From: Gossypium raimondii
Lineage: Eukaryota; Streptophyta; Magnoliopsida; Malvales; Malvaceae
DNA length: 64,000 nt
Assembly: GCF_025698545.1 (NCBI RefSeq)
Contig: NC_068570.1
Location: forward strand, 62,001-126,000
Direction: 5' to 3'
Part shown: positions 53,748 through 64,000 of the stretch, piece after piece
How positions within the stretch are numbered: the first letter of the stretch is position 1
Layout: every line of letters starts with the position of its first letter
Made by a program: the position numbers and the translations under genes
Notes under the pieces: generated by a model
The model's database searches: none
The model's input: the letters and a program-made list of their open reading frames with translations, nothing else
Told to the model about the DNA's origin: nothing

Positions 53748-56179
53748 GTCTCTCTCATCAACTTTCTAAAGCTGCAAGGGATCGCCAAGAAGAGCAGATG
53801 AAGCCATGAAGGTTAAGAGATGACCTTATCTTATATTGGAAATATCACGTCATTAAACAAAATTTTGTTCTATTGGAGATGTGTAGAATACGTTGGTAAG
53901 TTTTGCTATTAAATCCCTTAGGCAATTTTGATATAGGGATCTGTAATGCTATGGTTCATAGAAATAGAATAGCTTGGTACTTATTTACCTGACCTGGACT
54001 TGAGAGATGAGAGGTTGGTTTTGGACGTTGAAAGAGTAGTACTACTCGAGAATCAAATTTCCATGTATACTAGCTATCTGGCTTGATTGGGGGCTTATTT
54101 TAATTAGTTTGTTTTGCAAGTTCCAATTTATCGCGTATCCTTTTCTCCTGCTGTTGCTTCTGGTCTAACGATTTTTATAAAATATTTATAATAAAAAAAA
54201 GCTACATGTGTTGAGTTTTTCTTCATGATCAGGAAGTGTCCGGCACCAAAATTATCTTCATTCTCTAGCATAGACAGATCCCTTTTCCCTTGTTTTTATG
54301 TAAAGCTTGCTTTCCTTGTATAGATGGTTGGTTTTGAGTTGCTTAATGGTCTGCACCAATAAAATTTAGTGGCCTACTAAGATTATATGCATAGCTAATG
54401 GCACCACAAAAGCTGATGTTCCTTTTTCATTATTATATATAAAAAAAAGATCAATAGTATGTGGTCAAGTTGTGTTATCATTCTAGTTTTTCATTGGGAA
54501 TGAAATGGTTAGTAGTACATTTTGTTGTTTAGATTATAAGAAGGGGTTGTAAAAGTGAGGACCCAGTGAGTGGGGGGATGAATGACAGCACGTAAGCAGC
54601 ACTCAATGCTCATTTCAACACACAGTTGTAGGGTTATTACCTCAAATCTTTTGGGTTCTTATCCTTTTCCCACTTTTGACCAATCTTGTCAAGTGTCTGT
54701 CAACCCCAATATCATGTGTTGTTTTTAGACAAGTATTGACCCACTATGCAGCAGCAGCTGCAGATGCTATATCATCTTTAGAAAAATAGTTGTAGGACAA
54801 ACAAATGAGGAAAATTCATCATTCCTCATATCAATCCCATACTTTTAACGGCAATTCCCGAATTGTTGTTTTTTCCTATATTTTATTTATTTTCGTAAAA
54901 AACTAAAATTTAAAAACATTTTTTATATAGCATTTTTTAAGGGTAAATTACAGCCAAGGGTACTAAGTTTTGTTTTGGTCACCAATTTCAAAAGGTTATA
55001 AAATGGCTATTGAATTTTTCAAAATTTTTTACTTAAACCAACGCTTATTGTATGGCTTTCATTGTGTACAATGCTTGTGCCAATTGAAAGCTTTCATTTT
55101 CATTTTCTTTTATAGTTTAATATTTTTTTTCTTGAAATAGCTTTAAACATCACGAATATACGGATTAAAATATAAATAAATTTTTCTCTAATCTTCAACA
55201 TTGATCATCAAATCAATTAAGATCTAAGGAATGTTTTACTCATCAATAGGTATTGATTTATCACATCGATCGTCGAATCGTCGTTTGGAGTTCAATAGCT
55301 GAATTTAAAAAAAAAATTAATAACTCAATAACTTAAATAAAAACTTTTGAATAATTCAGTGATTTCAATGAAACTTTCGAATAATTTAGTGATTATTTTA
55401 TTACTTTTTGAACTTAAATGACCAAAATGTAAACTTACTAATAGTTTAGTAATATTGAGTGTAGTTTACCTTTTATTATTATTGTAAAAGTAACTTTTAA
55501 GTCAACTATTTTCTAAGAAATGAATCAAATTAGTCCTTTTATTATTAAATGAAGGCTCAATGCTTCCTTTTGGGGTCGTTCATGTATAAACTATTTTCAA
55601 AATGGTTATATAATGGCTAAATCTAAAGGCTAAACCTTTTAAAATGGTCAAACAAACAAGGGCCGAATCTTTTCAAGAGTGCTCAAATAAGGGTTTTTAA
55701 ATAATGTGTATCATACTTCAAATTATGTTTAAATTTTTTTCTTTTCTTTTCAAGTAATATTTAATTCAACTATCATGTATTATATATTAAAACGTGAACA
55801 TTTACTTATTTTGTATTATATTTTAAAAGTTTGAGATCTAGTCTTTATGTGATCAACTCTTAAAAACAGGGACTTAAGTATTTAGCTCTAAATCAATCAA
55901 TTTGATCAGTATACCAAAGTCAAATTTTAACTAATTTAATATTTATTGTTTAGAAAATAACATAAATTTTTTATTTGCAATTCAATTTCGAAAGATTTTA
56001 TTTGTAAAATTATAAAATCTTTAAAATATTAATGTCCTAAATGACTCTTTAAAATAATAAATTTTAAATTTATTTGATTTTTTGGAAGGATTATTTTTTT
56101 AATAGTAAAGGGATTAAAACGATGTATTTAATATCAAAAGGATGAATTTAATCTTGTCTTTAAAATACAGGGACCTGTT
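53748..56179. other. intergenic, RPA12 to TFIIS-domain gene
   Basis: 2.4 kb of AT-rich DNA. The first 300 bases are the likely RPA12 3' UTR. Contains the MITE-like element at 54941-55470. No further gene supported. Confidence 0.4.
54941..55470. mobile_element. MITE-like inverted repeat, family shared with 44744-45237
   Basis: About 530 bp. Starts GGGTAAATTACAGCC and ends GTGTAGTTTACC. The inner arms pair over 'aaaatggctattgaatttttc' and its counterpart. The middle shares CGAATCGTCGTTTGGAG with the 44.7 kb copy. The GGGTAAA terminus also resembles the palindromic Mutator-type element at 31423. No exact target duplication. Confidence 0.6.
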
Positions 56180-56339
56180 ATGGATTTTTACCTATTCCTG
56201 ATTATCAAGCACGCCCTGCACGTGCCTTTGCCATCCCCTAACCGCGAAACAAAAACTAAAACCGACAAGAAAATTGACAAAGTAAAAAAAAAAAAAAAAA
56301 TCAAAGTTAGCAAAACCCAGAAAATTACGAGAAAAGAAA

Positions 56340-58503
56340 CGTTGCTCTCTTTCTCTTTCTCTAGCTCTCGCTGTCTCAATCTGTTTCCAAAAAAAAGCTT
56401 CGCTGAGGACAAAGCAAAGGGTTTTGTGAAGAGAGAGATAAAAGTACAAAATTTTAACCTAAACAAGAAAAAAAACACCCCCTAATCTGCAAAGAGAGGG
56501 AAAAGCTCAAAGGCTTAAAACAGAAAGAGAGAAAATTTTTCTCTTTAGAGAGAAAAAAGTTTGGTGTCATCTACCTATCGGAGCTGAGCTTTGGAGCTAG
56601 GGTTTCATCTTTCCTCTTTTTGAAACTCCTTTTCTGATGAAGGTGAATGAACTACGTGTGTCGCTTTCTCGATTTCTTGCATTTTGTTTTAATTCCTTTT
56701 GGTTTATTATCATTTTAGTTATGTATTGAGGATTAACATTATTAATACAATCAGCTAGTAATTCTACGTTAATATAATTTTAATTAAAATAGATTTCGTT
56801 TAAATTCAAAGCACTCCTATGATATTGAGCAGTAAAGCTAGGGTTTTGTCTTGCTGTTTCTACTGGTTTTGACTTTTAGGGTTTAGATTTTTTTTTGTTT
56901 ATAGTAATTGCTCTCGCTTTGCCTGGTTATAGTTTTAGAGGAAACTGGAGGAACTATCTTTCAGTTTTTGGTTTATTTTGCCTGCAATTTATGAATAGGT
57001 TCTTGTATGTTATTTTGGTTTTGGCGTGATTCTGTTTTAGGATTCAAATTCTATTGTGGTAGATATTAGGTAGTTCTTTCAATTCGAGTGTTGAGAAGTC
57101 TCATCGATTTTGTCTTTGGAATGTGTTTTTCTTGACAGTATATACTGGTTTGCACGATTAGCTTGTTTGGAAGGTATATTATGGTGACTTTAGCTTCTTT
57201 CTTTTTAATTTTGGTGATGATAATCTGTTTTAGAAGTAAAAGAATTTGAGGTTCTACATGTGAGAGCACTGTTCTAGGGATGCCTAGTGCATTAGAAGTT
57301 TCATCATTGAAAATTCTTTGGTACACATTTGGAGATCCACTTTGCTTTTGACTGCATCATACAAGGCAGTCTTTTCCATCCCATGAACTTCAAATCTTTT
57401 TAGTTGAAGTCCGAAGTTCTAACACTTTCCCTGGCTAATGGGGGGCTTTAGTGGTACTAGGCTCCACTAGATTTTTCCGGGAGTTGTCTAACGTAATGTC
57501 CTCTCTCAACCACCTTTCTGTGACCTCCTTGAACACTCTGATCATGTTAGTGCAAGTGCTGTCTATATCATGCACTAAAATTGAAAAGCAAAGACTTGTC
57601 CTTATTGCAGTGATAGAGGATGAAAAAGGTTCATTGTATTTTGTTATCTTTGGAGAGCTTTTATTACCTCTCTTGTATCACTCATCCAAATGCATGAATG
57701 GTCAATAATTACATGCTTTCTATTGTTTTTTTTTATTGTAAAGAGCTTCATGCTGTCATATTATTTCTTGCTTGTATGTCAGGCTAAGCAAAAACCAAAA
57801 GAAAAAACACCGAAAACTGATTCAGACCGTAGTGTTTGGTTCAGTTATATTTAATTTGGTCGGTTCATTCACAGTTCTCTAATTAAAGAACTGTAATTAT
57901 CCTAACTAAAGCGAATTCTATTTTTATTTAATTTATAATAATTTTTAAATCTTTTATGATATAAAAATAAATATTTTATATTTAAATTAGTGAAGACATC
58001 TTTAAAATACTATATTAAAGATACTTTTAGAAAAAATTTAAAAACCGATGAACTGAACTGATTCGAACCGGTGGGATTCCATTTGGTTTCGGTTTAGTTT
58101 CTGAAAAAATTTAATCCTGTGTGGTAACTGCAATTTTTTTCCAAAAGAAATCGATATCGCCCCTACTTTTATGGAAGAATGGATGCAGTATCACATAACT
58201 AAAATGTTCTTTTTCAAGAAATGTAGCTATATATATGGATGTGTTTCTAATTAAATTCTGTATTATTCATAGCTATGCTACTCGGGTTGATGTTTGAACA
58301 TGTAGTGGCTTTTGATACCACTAATTTGTTTGCAAGATGTTGCATTTTAGTTAGAAATTTGGAGATGCAGAATTAACGTCATGTCATTTAACAGGTTTGT
58401 TCTTGGACTTCGCCTTGAAGCTTTACTCCTGTTTTAGATGGCACAAAAATTTTTATCAGGTTATAATGTCTTCTGTACTTGGTGGTTTTGCAACTGAAGC
58501 ACC
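56340..58503 (+). other. leader of the TFIIS-domain gene: 5' UTR exon, large intron, uORFs
   Basis: A CT/GA-rich 5' region (about 56340-56570) and TAGGGTTT (56598-56605) precede a probable donor at 56642/56643 (GATGAAG|GTGAAT). The acceptor is TTTAACAG|G at 58394/58395, giving a 1,752 base intron in the leader. The intron holds a degraded repeat at about 57820-58110 ('ccgaaaactgattcagaccg', 'gaactgaactgattcgaacc'). The spliced leader has three upstream ATGs: 56637 (spanning the junction, 9 codons before TGA), 58438-58497 (19 codons plus stop) and 58466-58507, whose TGA overlaps the main ATG as ATGA. Exon ends are inferred, not confirmed by transcripts. Confidence 0.5.
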
Positions 58504-61488
58504 ATGACGCTGGAAGATTTTTTTACATTGACTGAGATGAAAGACGGGCTGACATCCCCTTCTCGAGTTGAGGAGCTACTAACTGTAATGAAGAAAGAGA
58601 AAGATGTTGTTGGAAAGAATGTTAGTGATGTGACCAGGCAGTGGACTGCTGTTGCAAGTACAATTGCTGCGACTGAGAATAAGGATTGTCTCGATCTTTT
58701 TGTTCAACTAGATGGACTCTGTTTCCTTGATGGATGGCTTAAGGATGCTCAAGATTGCGGTAATGAGTCTAGTGGCAATTTTGTGGAAGAATCAATTACT
58801 GCACTCTTACGAGCTCTTGAAAAGTTGCATAGAAATAATGAGAGGTCTATTTCTTCTGAGATCCGGATTACAGTGAAGAATCTTCTTGGCCACAATAGCC
58901 CTCGAGTTCAGGACGGAGCTAGATTGCTCTTTGACAACTTGAAACAGGATAAGGTTGCCGATGGTGATATTGATACTGGTGGACATGACTACGGGATTTC
59001 AGACAGTGCAAAAGTTACTATAGAAAACAGCGGGCCAGAATCTTCTGTCAGAGGTGGTCCTTCTGGAGCAAATGCCCATGAAGAAATTGATGGAACAGAT
59101 GCTGCAAAAGTTGAGAACCTTCCTTCAAACCTAGATGGTGTTCAGTCAGAAAGTGATAAAGATTTTCACATTGAAAGTACTAATGATCAGCTCGAGTCTA
59201 ACATAAACTCAGATCACGCAAACCTGGAAAACAGATCTCAAAGTCATATGGCTTCCTCTTTCATGCCTAATCCCATTCAAGAGAAGTCATCTATGAAGGA
59301 AGAGCCACTGGCAACTACTGTGGAAGAAACTGCTTCTGTTGAGGTCTGCAGTTTGCCAGAATCAAAGCAAGAACATGTTGAAGTTTCAGATGCTCAGAAG
59401 TTGAATGGGTTACCAATTGATGAAAACCAGAAGTTGGATATGACAGTTTCTTCCTCTAGTACTTCAGAACATGTTCTAGTGTCTTCTGGTGTTCTTGTTC
59501 GAAGTGCTCAGGAGGCTATAGCAGAACCAAATTTGCAAAATGAGTCTGAAGCCAATAAAAGTGATGTCCTAAAATTTGTTGCTATTGGTGATGATAAGGC
59601 CCCTGTGTCTGAGCCAAAGAAGGCAATGGATGATAGTGGAGTTATGAATCATTTGGGCAATGGTTCACAGCAGTTCAAGACCACAGGCAAAGGTAGTGAG
59701 CCTCATTTGGGCAAGTGGAGCTCCTCTGAAAATGAGTTTAAATATAGAAAGCCTGGGAATCTGGACACTATCTTTTCCAGGACGGAACTCACTGGAGCAG
59801 CAGATGAAGGTAAGGAGAATTATGGCATGGAGGATTCGAGGCGTGGTGCCAATTATGTTAGTCCTGATGTGATCAATAGGAGAATGTCTGATATGGAGCT
59901 TGAGTATGGCATAGTTGATGCTCTGGAAGTTGCCCGACAAGTTGCTCAAGAAGTGGAACGAGAAGTAGTAGATGACAGAGAGGCTTCATGCAGCTCTTCA
60001 GAGAAGATTTCAGGAGGTGGAATTGAGCAACCTAGTACCCCAGACTCCTTAAATGCAAAGCAAGACCTACCTGCTCAGGTTATACCAAGTGGGGTGTCTA
60101 CTGGACACAATCAATCTACTGAAGCATATAATGAGGGGGAGGGGTGCATGGTTAGTTCAGATAATGCAGACAATGAAAAGGAAAATGGTTTGCATCACAT
60201 GGAGTCCTCTCAGGTGACTGTGGCTCAAGAACCTGAACCTAACACTAAATGCCTATGTGAGTTTGACCTGAACCAGGAAATCTGTTCTGATGATGTAGAA
60301 CAAACAGTCAATTCCATCTCCACCCCCGTTTCAGTGGTTTCTGCTTCAAGGGCAGCAGCTGCTCTTGGCTTTCCTGTAGCTCCTCTACAGTTTGAGGGGG
60401 CTCTCGGATGGAAAGGATCTGCCGCCACAAGTGCTTTTCGCCCAGCATCAGCTTGTCGAAATTCTGATGGTGAAAAAACTCTCTCTCTTGGGGGAACAAG
60501 CAGTAGCACAAAACAGAGGATGGATTGCATTGATTTTGATCTTAATGTTGCTGAAGCTGGTGATGAAAAAGGTGCTGAACTAATGTCAGGCAAACAGGTT
60601 ACAGCCTTGTCAAGCCTCAATTCCATAGAGTCTTCACTTGAAGTGAGTCCAAGAAAATCCAAGAGACTTAAACTGGATTTAAACTGTATCAACGATGATG
60701 TTGATGCTTCATCATTAGACTCAAAAGTAGAGGGACGGTTCTTGTACAACATGAATGGGCACCATAACCCATCACCTGCTCTGTCATCATCATCAATGCA
60801 ACCTTCTATGAGGAACATTGACTTGAATGACAGACCATACAGTCACAATGATGCCTCAGAACAAAGGCCTTATCATGGTATATGTTCCCAAAATGTTAAT
60901 GCATATGGTGGAGGGCCTAAACCAAATGATCCTGTTATTTCTCTGATGGGAACAAGAGTGGAAGTCAATAGGAAGGATTCCATTCCTCAGGTTGTATCCT
61001 TGCTACATGGCAAGGCCTTTGAGCCTGCAAGAGATGCAAACATCACAAGGACAGGAGGTTTTCTGGGGTTAAGTCCCAATATGCCATATTCACATTCTCC
61101 TGCATTCAGTTATAATGGAGTGGCTATGGCACCAACTATTTCCTTCTCTTCTGCCATTTATGGGGCTAGTGGTTCAATCCCGTATATGGTTGATTCAAGA
61201 GATTCAAGAGCAACTGTTGTGCCTCAAACAATGGGCTCTACATATGCCGTTCCTCCAGCATACACTCAACCACAGTTCATTATGGGCACGAACAACCCAA
61301 ATGTTGGTTTAAATGGTTTGGTCCCCTCACGACCAAATTTCGATTTAAATTCTGGTTTAGCAATTGAGGGAGGAAATAGAGATTTCATGAGTTTAAGGCA
61401 GCCTTTCATGCCTGTCGAGCATTTGAGTGTGAATACTCAACCCTCCTCTAGTTCCGGAGTTGGTGCAAAAAGGGAAGGAACCAGATAG
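58504..61488 (+). CDS. TFIIS N-domain protein, SUO-like, with DLN (EAR-like) motifs
   Basis: Single coding exon of 994 residues from the ATG at 58504. Residues about 19-150 form the helical TFIIS N-terminal (LW) domain. A long acidic/Ser-rich region follows, then LQFEGALGWKGSAATSAFRP (about 628-650), a block I recall from Arabidopsis SUO (At3g48050/48060). Five DLN motifs: FDLNQE (about 587), FDLNVAE (about 676), LDLNC (about 723), IDLNDR (about 770), FDLNSG (about 945); DLN/EAR sequences can recruit TOPLESS-type co-repressors. No BAH domain is present, unlike SUO, so it fits the shorter paralogue type At4g24200. SUO acts in miRNA-mediated translational repression; a role here is inference. 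At4g24200 neighbours HSP90.7 (At4g24190) in Arabidopsis, as here. Confidence 0.9.
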   Translation: MTLEDFFTLTEMKDGLTSPSRVEELLTVMKKEKDVVGKNVSDVTRQWTAVASTIAATENKDCLDLFVQLDGLCFLDGWLKDAQDCGNESSGNFVEESITALLRALEKLHRNNERSISSEIRITVKNLLGHNSPRVQDGARLLFDNLKQDKVADGDIDTGGHDYGISDSAKVTIENSGPESSVRGGPSGANAHEEIDGTDAAKVENLPSNLDGVQSESDKDFHIESTNDQLESNINSDHANLENRSQSHMASSFMPNPIQEKSSMKEEPLATTVEETASVEVCSLPESKQEHVEVSDAQKLNGLPIDENQKLDMTVSSSSTSEHVLVSSGVLVRSAQEAIAEPNLQNESEANKSDVLKFVAIGDDKAPVSEPKKAMDDSGVMNHLGNGSQQFKTTGKGSEPHLGKWSSSENEFKYRKPGNLDTIFSRTELTGAADEGKENYGMEDSRRGANYVSPDVINRRMSDMELEYGIVDALEVARQVAQEVEREVVDDREASCSSSEKISGGGIEQPSTPDSLNAKQDLPAQVIPSGVSTGHNQSTEAYNEGEGCMVSSDNADNEKENGLHHMESSQVTVAQEPEPNTKCLCEFDLNQEICSDDVEQTVNSISTPVSVVSASRAAAALGFPVAPLQFEGALGWKGSAATSAFRPASACRNSDGEKTLSLGGTSSSTKQRMDCIDFDLNVAEAGDEKGAELMSGKQVTALSSLNSIESSLEVSPRKSKRLKLDLNCINDDVDASSLDSKVEGRFLYNMNGHHNPSPALSSSSMQPSMRNIDLNDRPYSHNDASEQRPYHGICSQNVNAYGGGPKPNDPVISLMGTRVEVNRKDSIPQVVSLLHGKAFEPARDANITRTGGFLGLSPNMPYSHSPAFSYNGVAMAPTISFSSAIYGASGSIPYMVDSRDSRATVVPQTMGSTYAVPPAYTQPQFIMGTNNPNVGLNGLVPSRPNFDLNSGLAIEGGNRDFMSLRQPFMPVEHLSVNTQPSSSSGVGAKREGTR

Positions 61489-62585
61489 TCGTTGGGAGCC
61501 AGCCAAAAGCAAATCAACTACAGAGAGCAGCAATTTCCATGGAACTAGCAAGGTCATATTTATGCTGCCCCTTCTCTTGGGATGAGTTATGTCCAAGCTA
61601 ATTGATGCTTGCTTTGCAAGGATACCTGGAAAATCAAAGAACCCATTGGCTTCGTAGGAGGGGAGTTTGAACTGAGTTAAATAGGGAATCAGGAATGTAA
61701 TGTAATTCATAAGATTGATTGCTGAAGGGAAGGAAAATAGGTTTTAATTGTTCTAGTTTTACCTTACCGTCTTGTTTTCTTTTTTCTGTTCCATTGAAGG
61801 CCATTGCAACCACACAAGGCTAGGTTCATTGTAGTTGTAACATATTTTCCATGATGCAACACAAAGGTCCAGAAAACTAAACACTACCATTTTCTCTCCT
61901 TTTGGCAACAACAGTTTATACGTGAATGATCTTAGTTTTTAAAAGGCTTAATTATACTTAATGTCCTCAAATTATCATTTTCTAATTGACTGTATATTAA
62001 TATTGTATTAGTAAAAAAATGTTCTAATTTACTTTATATTAATATTGTATTAACAGTTACTGCACAGTGTTTGTTTTTTTTCTAATAGTTTTAATTACAT
62101 TCTTAGATTAATGAATTTGTCATTCATAAAAAAAATTATATTAATCAAATTATAAGCACGATTCTATTCAAGATTAATTTGAACTTAATGTATAAATCAA
62201 ATTCTAATTTAATCAAGTTACAAATACATAAACACGTATTTATAGTTTGAGAACGGGGTTCAATTAATATTTTTAATTGAAGTGAAATACCAAAGAGACA
62301 AATACTTTTTTATTGATCCCAAACATCAAAATGGGGAAGACCAGGAAACCACGCAGAACTTTTAAGGCAAGAATAGTCGATAAGAACCATCTAGAAATCG
62401 TAATTTATACACTTCCAATCATAATACGCCACGTTTACAAGAAACCCAAGTTGTTCGTTTGTTTGATGATTCCTTTGTTTGATGATCATCAGATCAAGTT
62501 GACTCAAGAGTTCAAGTCGTTTGATATGGGGACTGCGTGCCCAAAACGCACGGCCTTCTCTCCACGTCGAAGAACCAAATTGGAA
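61489..62585. other. intergenic, TFIIS-domain gene to HSP90.7 promoter
   Basis: 3' UTR of the preceding gene (to about 61750), then AT-rich spacer. A short frame at 62331-62624 is promoter sequence, not a gene. CCACGTCG at 62562-62569 is close to the ER-stress UPRE core (one mismatch to CCACGTCA). Confidence 0.4.
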
Positions 62586-62604
62586 CCAATAAACTCCCGC
62601 CACG
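62586..62604 (+). promoter_or_regulatory. ER stress response element (ERSE) of HSP90.7
   Basis: CCAAT at 62586-62590, nine bases, CCACG at 62600-62604: an exact match to CCAAT-N9-CCACG, the element bound by NF-Y with bZIP28/bZIP60 (ATF6/XBP1 in animals). It lies 195-213 bases before the HSP90.7 ATG and 100 bases before its TATA box. ER chaperone genes are classic unfolded-protein-response targets, so context supports function. Confidence 0.75.
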
Positions 62605-62705
62605 TCCTAACAAAAAAATCATGAGCCGTTAGATTCTCCACGCTGGCGCCAATAACCAATTAACACTATCTTTCCCATCTCAAAAACACCGCTAAAACCC
62701 CCGCT

Positions 62706-62712
62706 TATATAA
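62706..62712 (+). promoter_or_regulatory. TATA box of HSP90.7
   Basis: TATATAA, 87-93 bases before the ATG, leaving a leader of about 55-60 bases. Good match and position. Confidence 0.7.
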
Positions 62713-62798
62713 GACCTCTCAAGCCTGCACTGAAGGCAAAGCTACTAGATTTCAAAAAAAAAGAAAAAACAAACAAACAAAGGTAGCCTGAGCAAACT

Positions 62799-63932
62799 AT
62801 GAGGAAGTGGGCGATCCCTTCCGCTTTGGTTCTTCTTTGCCTTCTCAGTCTCCTCTCAGATCATGGTAAGCTTACGCTGCTTATCCTTTTCCTTTTTATT
62901 TTTCTGGCTTGTGAAATGCTGAATCCGGATCTACACTTGTTTCAGGGAGAAAAGTACAAGTAAATGCCGAGGAAGGAGCTGTAGATCCTCCTAAAGTCGA
63001 GGAAAAGATCGGCGCTGTGCCTCATGGCTTACAAACTGATTCTGATGTAGTTAAAAGGTAGCATAATTTTTGTTTTGGAATATACTTTTCATTACTTTGT
63101 TCTTTTTGTTTACTTGAATTTTGAATCCGAATGTTCTTACTAGGGAATCGGAATCCATCTCTTCGAGATCGCTTCGCAATAATGCGGAGAAGTTTGAGTT
63201 CCAAGCTGAAGTGTCTCGGCTTATGGATATCATTATCAATTCTCTTTATAGCAACAAGGATATTTTCCTGAGGGAGTTGATCTCCAATGCTTCTGATGTA
63301 AGTTTTATGTTTTTCCTTCTTTGAATTGTTTTCAGTAATTGTTTCGAACTCGATGTTGAATCATTGTTTTTGTTTTAATTTAAGGCACTGGACAAGATTA
63401 GGTTCCTTTCACTCACAGACAAAGAAGTTTTGGGTGAAGGCGACACTTCCAAGCTGGATATCCAGGTCAGTTCTTCAAACTAAAACTTTATCTTATTGAA
63501 ATTTAATTACAGAGAACTCCGGTTACCGTTTAATTAGAATGAGCCTGGTGTATAATGTCGTTGCTGAGCCTTAAAAATGCAATGAAATTGCAGATTAAGT
63601 TGGACAAAGAGAAGAAGATTCTTTCCCTTCGCGACAGAGGTATAGGAATGACAAAAGAAGATCTAATCAAGAACTTGGGAACAATTGCGAAATCTGGAAC
63701 TTCTGGTAACTAAATCTTTATATTTGATATTGGAGAAGTAGAGTTGTGTTTGATTAAGTATAGATTACATAAACTGAAGTTATTGTTATTATCTTTTTTG
63801 TGCAGCATTCGTTGAGAAAATGCAATCCAGTGGAGACCTTAATCTGATTGGGCAGTTTGGAGTTGGGTTCTACTCCGTATATCTTGTAGCTGACTATGTC
63901 GAAGTCATTAGTAAACACAATGATGACAAACA
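62799..63932 (+). CDS. HSP90.7: endoplasmin HSP90.7 (GRP94, SHEPHERD), 5' part only
   Basis: Six exons visible: 62799-62865, 62946-63057, 63144-63297, 63385-63465, 63594-63705, 63806-63932; the frame continues past the window edge, so the model is partial (about 217 residues). Signal peptide about 1-23 ([16 protein letters not shown]), acidic pre-N segment ([15 protein letters not shown]), then the HSP90 ATP-binding domain: [35 protein letters not shown] (catalytic Glu region), [21 protein letters not shown] and [16 protein letters not shown]. The C-terminal KDEL signal is outside the window. HSP90.7 folds client receptors such as CLAVATA and TLR-like proteins in the ER lumen. The last donor, ACAAACA|GTGAGT, is normal. 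Confidence 0.95.
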
Positions 63933-64000
63933 GTGAGTCTTCTAGCTTCAATGTAGTTCTTATGGTAATGTTTGACCGATTGTTGAATTATTATTTGATT

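Noticed and set aside
56180-56485. Frames of about 100 codons on both strands
   Set aside because: Low-complexity A-rich and CT-rich leader/promoter sequence of the TFIIS-domain gene; no protein family features.
60225-60818. 197-codon minus-strand frame
   Set aside because: Antisense shadow within the 994-residue TFIIS-domain coding exon.
62313-62624. 103-codon frame on the plus strand
   Set aside because: Its end overlaps the ERSE in the HSP90.7 promoter. The residue composition is not recognisable and no splice partner or leader is evident.

Overview
This is a 64 kb piece of a dicot plant nuclear genome: AT-rich intergenic DNA, GT-AG introns of 80-1,750 bp, and typical angiosperm protein families. 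All gene models below were spliced by eye from conserved protein sequence, frame continuity and splice consensus; none was checked against transcripts. The gene content resembles Malvaceae such as cotton, but the genus is inference.

Layout. 0.8-26.8 kb: a DYW-type PPR gene (-), a DsbA/thioredoxin-fold oxidoreductase (+), an alpha-expansin (EXPA11-like, +), a class III peroxidase (PER64-like, +), a subtilase (SBT5.2/CRSP-like, +), a SKP1-like gene (-), and two tandem EXL-type GDSL esterase/lipases (-). From memory of the Arabidopsis map, most of these match the interval At1g20120-At1g20230 (GDSLs, ASK4, SBT5.2, EXPA11, a thioredoxin-family gene, a PPR gene), so this looks like conserved microsynteny. 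The peroxidase does not belong to that Arabidopsis interval. 26.8-35.8 kb: a 9 kb stretch with no gene, carrying several non-autonomous DNA transposons with readable ends: three TA-flanked MITEs, an 807 bp near-palindrome with a perfect 9 bp target duplication, and a hAT-type MITE with an 8 bp duplication. 35.8-44.3 kb: a BOI-related RING E3 ligase whose intron uses a GC donor, a degraded LTR fragment, a small two-TM protein, and a ROP6/RAC3-type GTPase. 46.4-51.1 kb: a full ABCB13/14-type transporter. 52.1-53.7 kb: the RNA polymerase I subunit RPA12, with site II and telo-box elements upstream. 56.3-64 kb: a TFIIS N-domain (SUO-like) protein with repeated DLN motifs and upstream ORFs in its leader, then the 5' half of the ER chaperone HSP90.7 (GRP94/SHEPHERD), with a perfect ER stress response element upstream and the window edge cutting the gene.

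The genes do not form one pathway. Several act at the cell wall or apoplast (expansin, peroxidase, subtilase, GDSL lipases). Two concern ubiquitination (SKP1, BOI-like). The others cover organelle RNA editing, small-GTPase signalling, transport, rRNA transcription and ER folding. I saw no undescribed multi-gene system. The strongest second-look items are the transposon cluster, the promoter elements, the GC-AG intron, the leader uORFs, the DLN-rich TFIIS-domain protein, and an unidentified zinc-knuckle-like coding relic at 14.5-14.9 kb.
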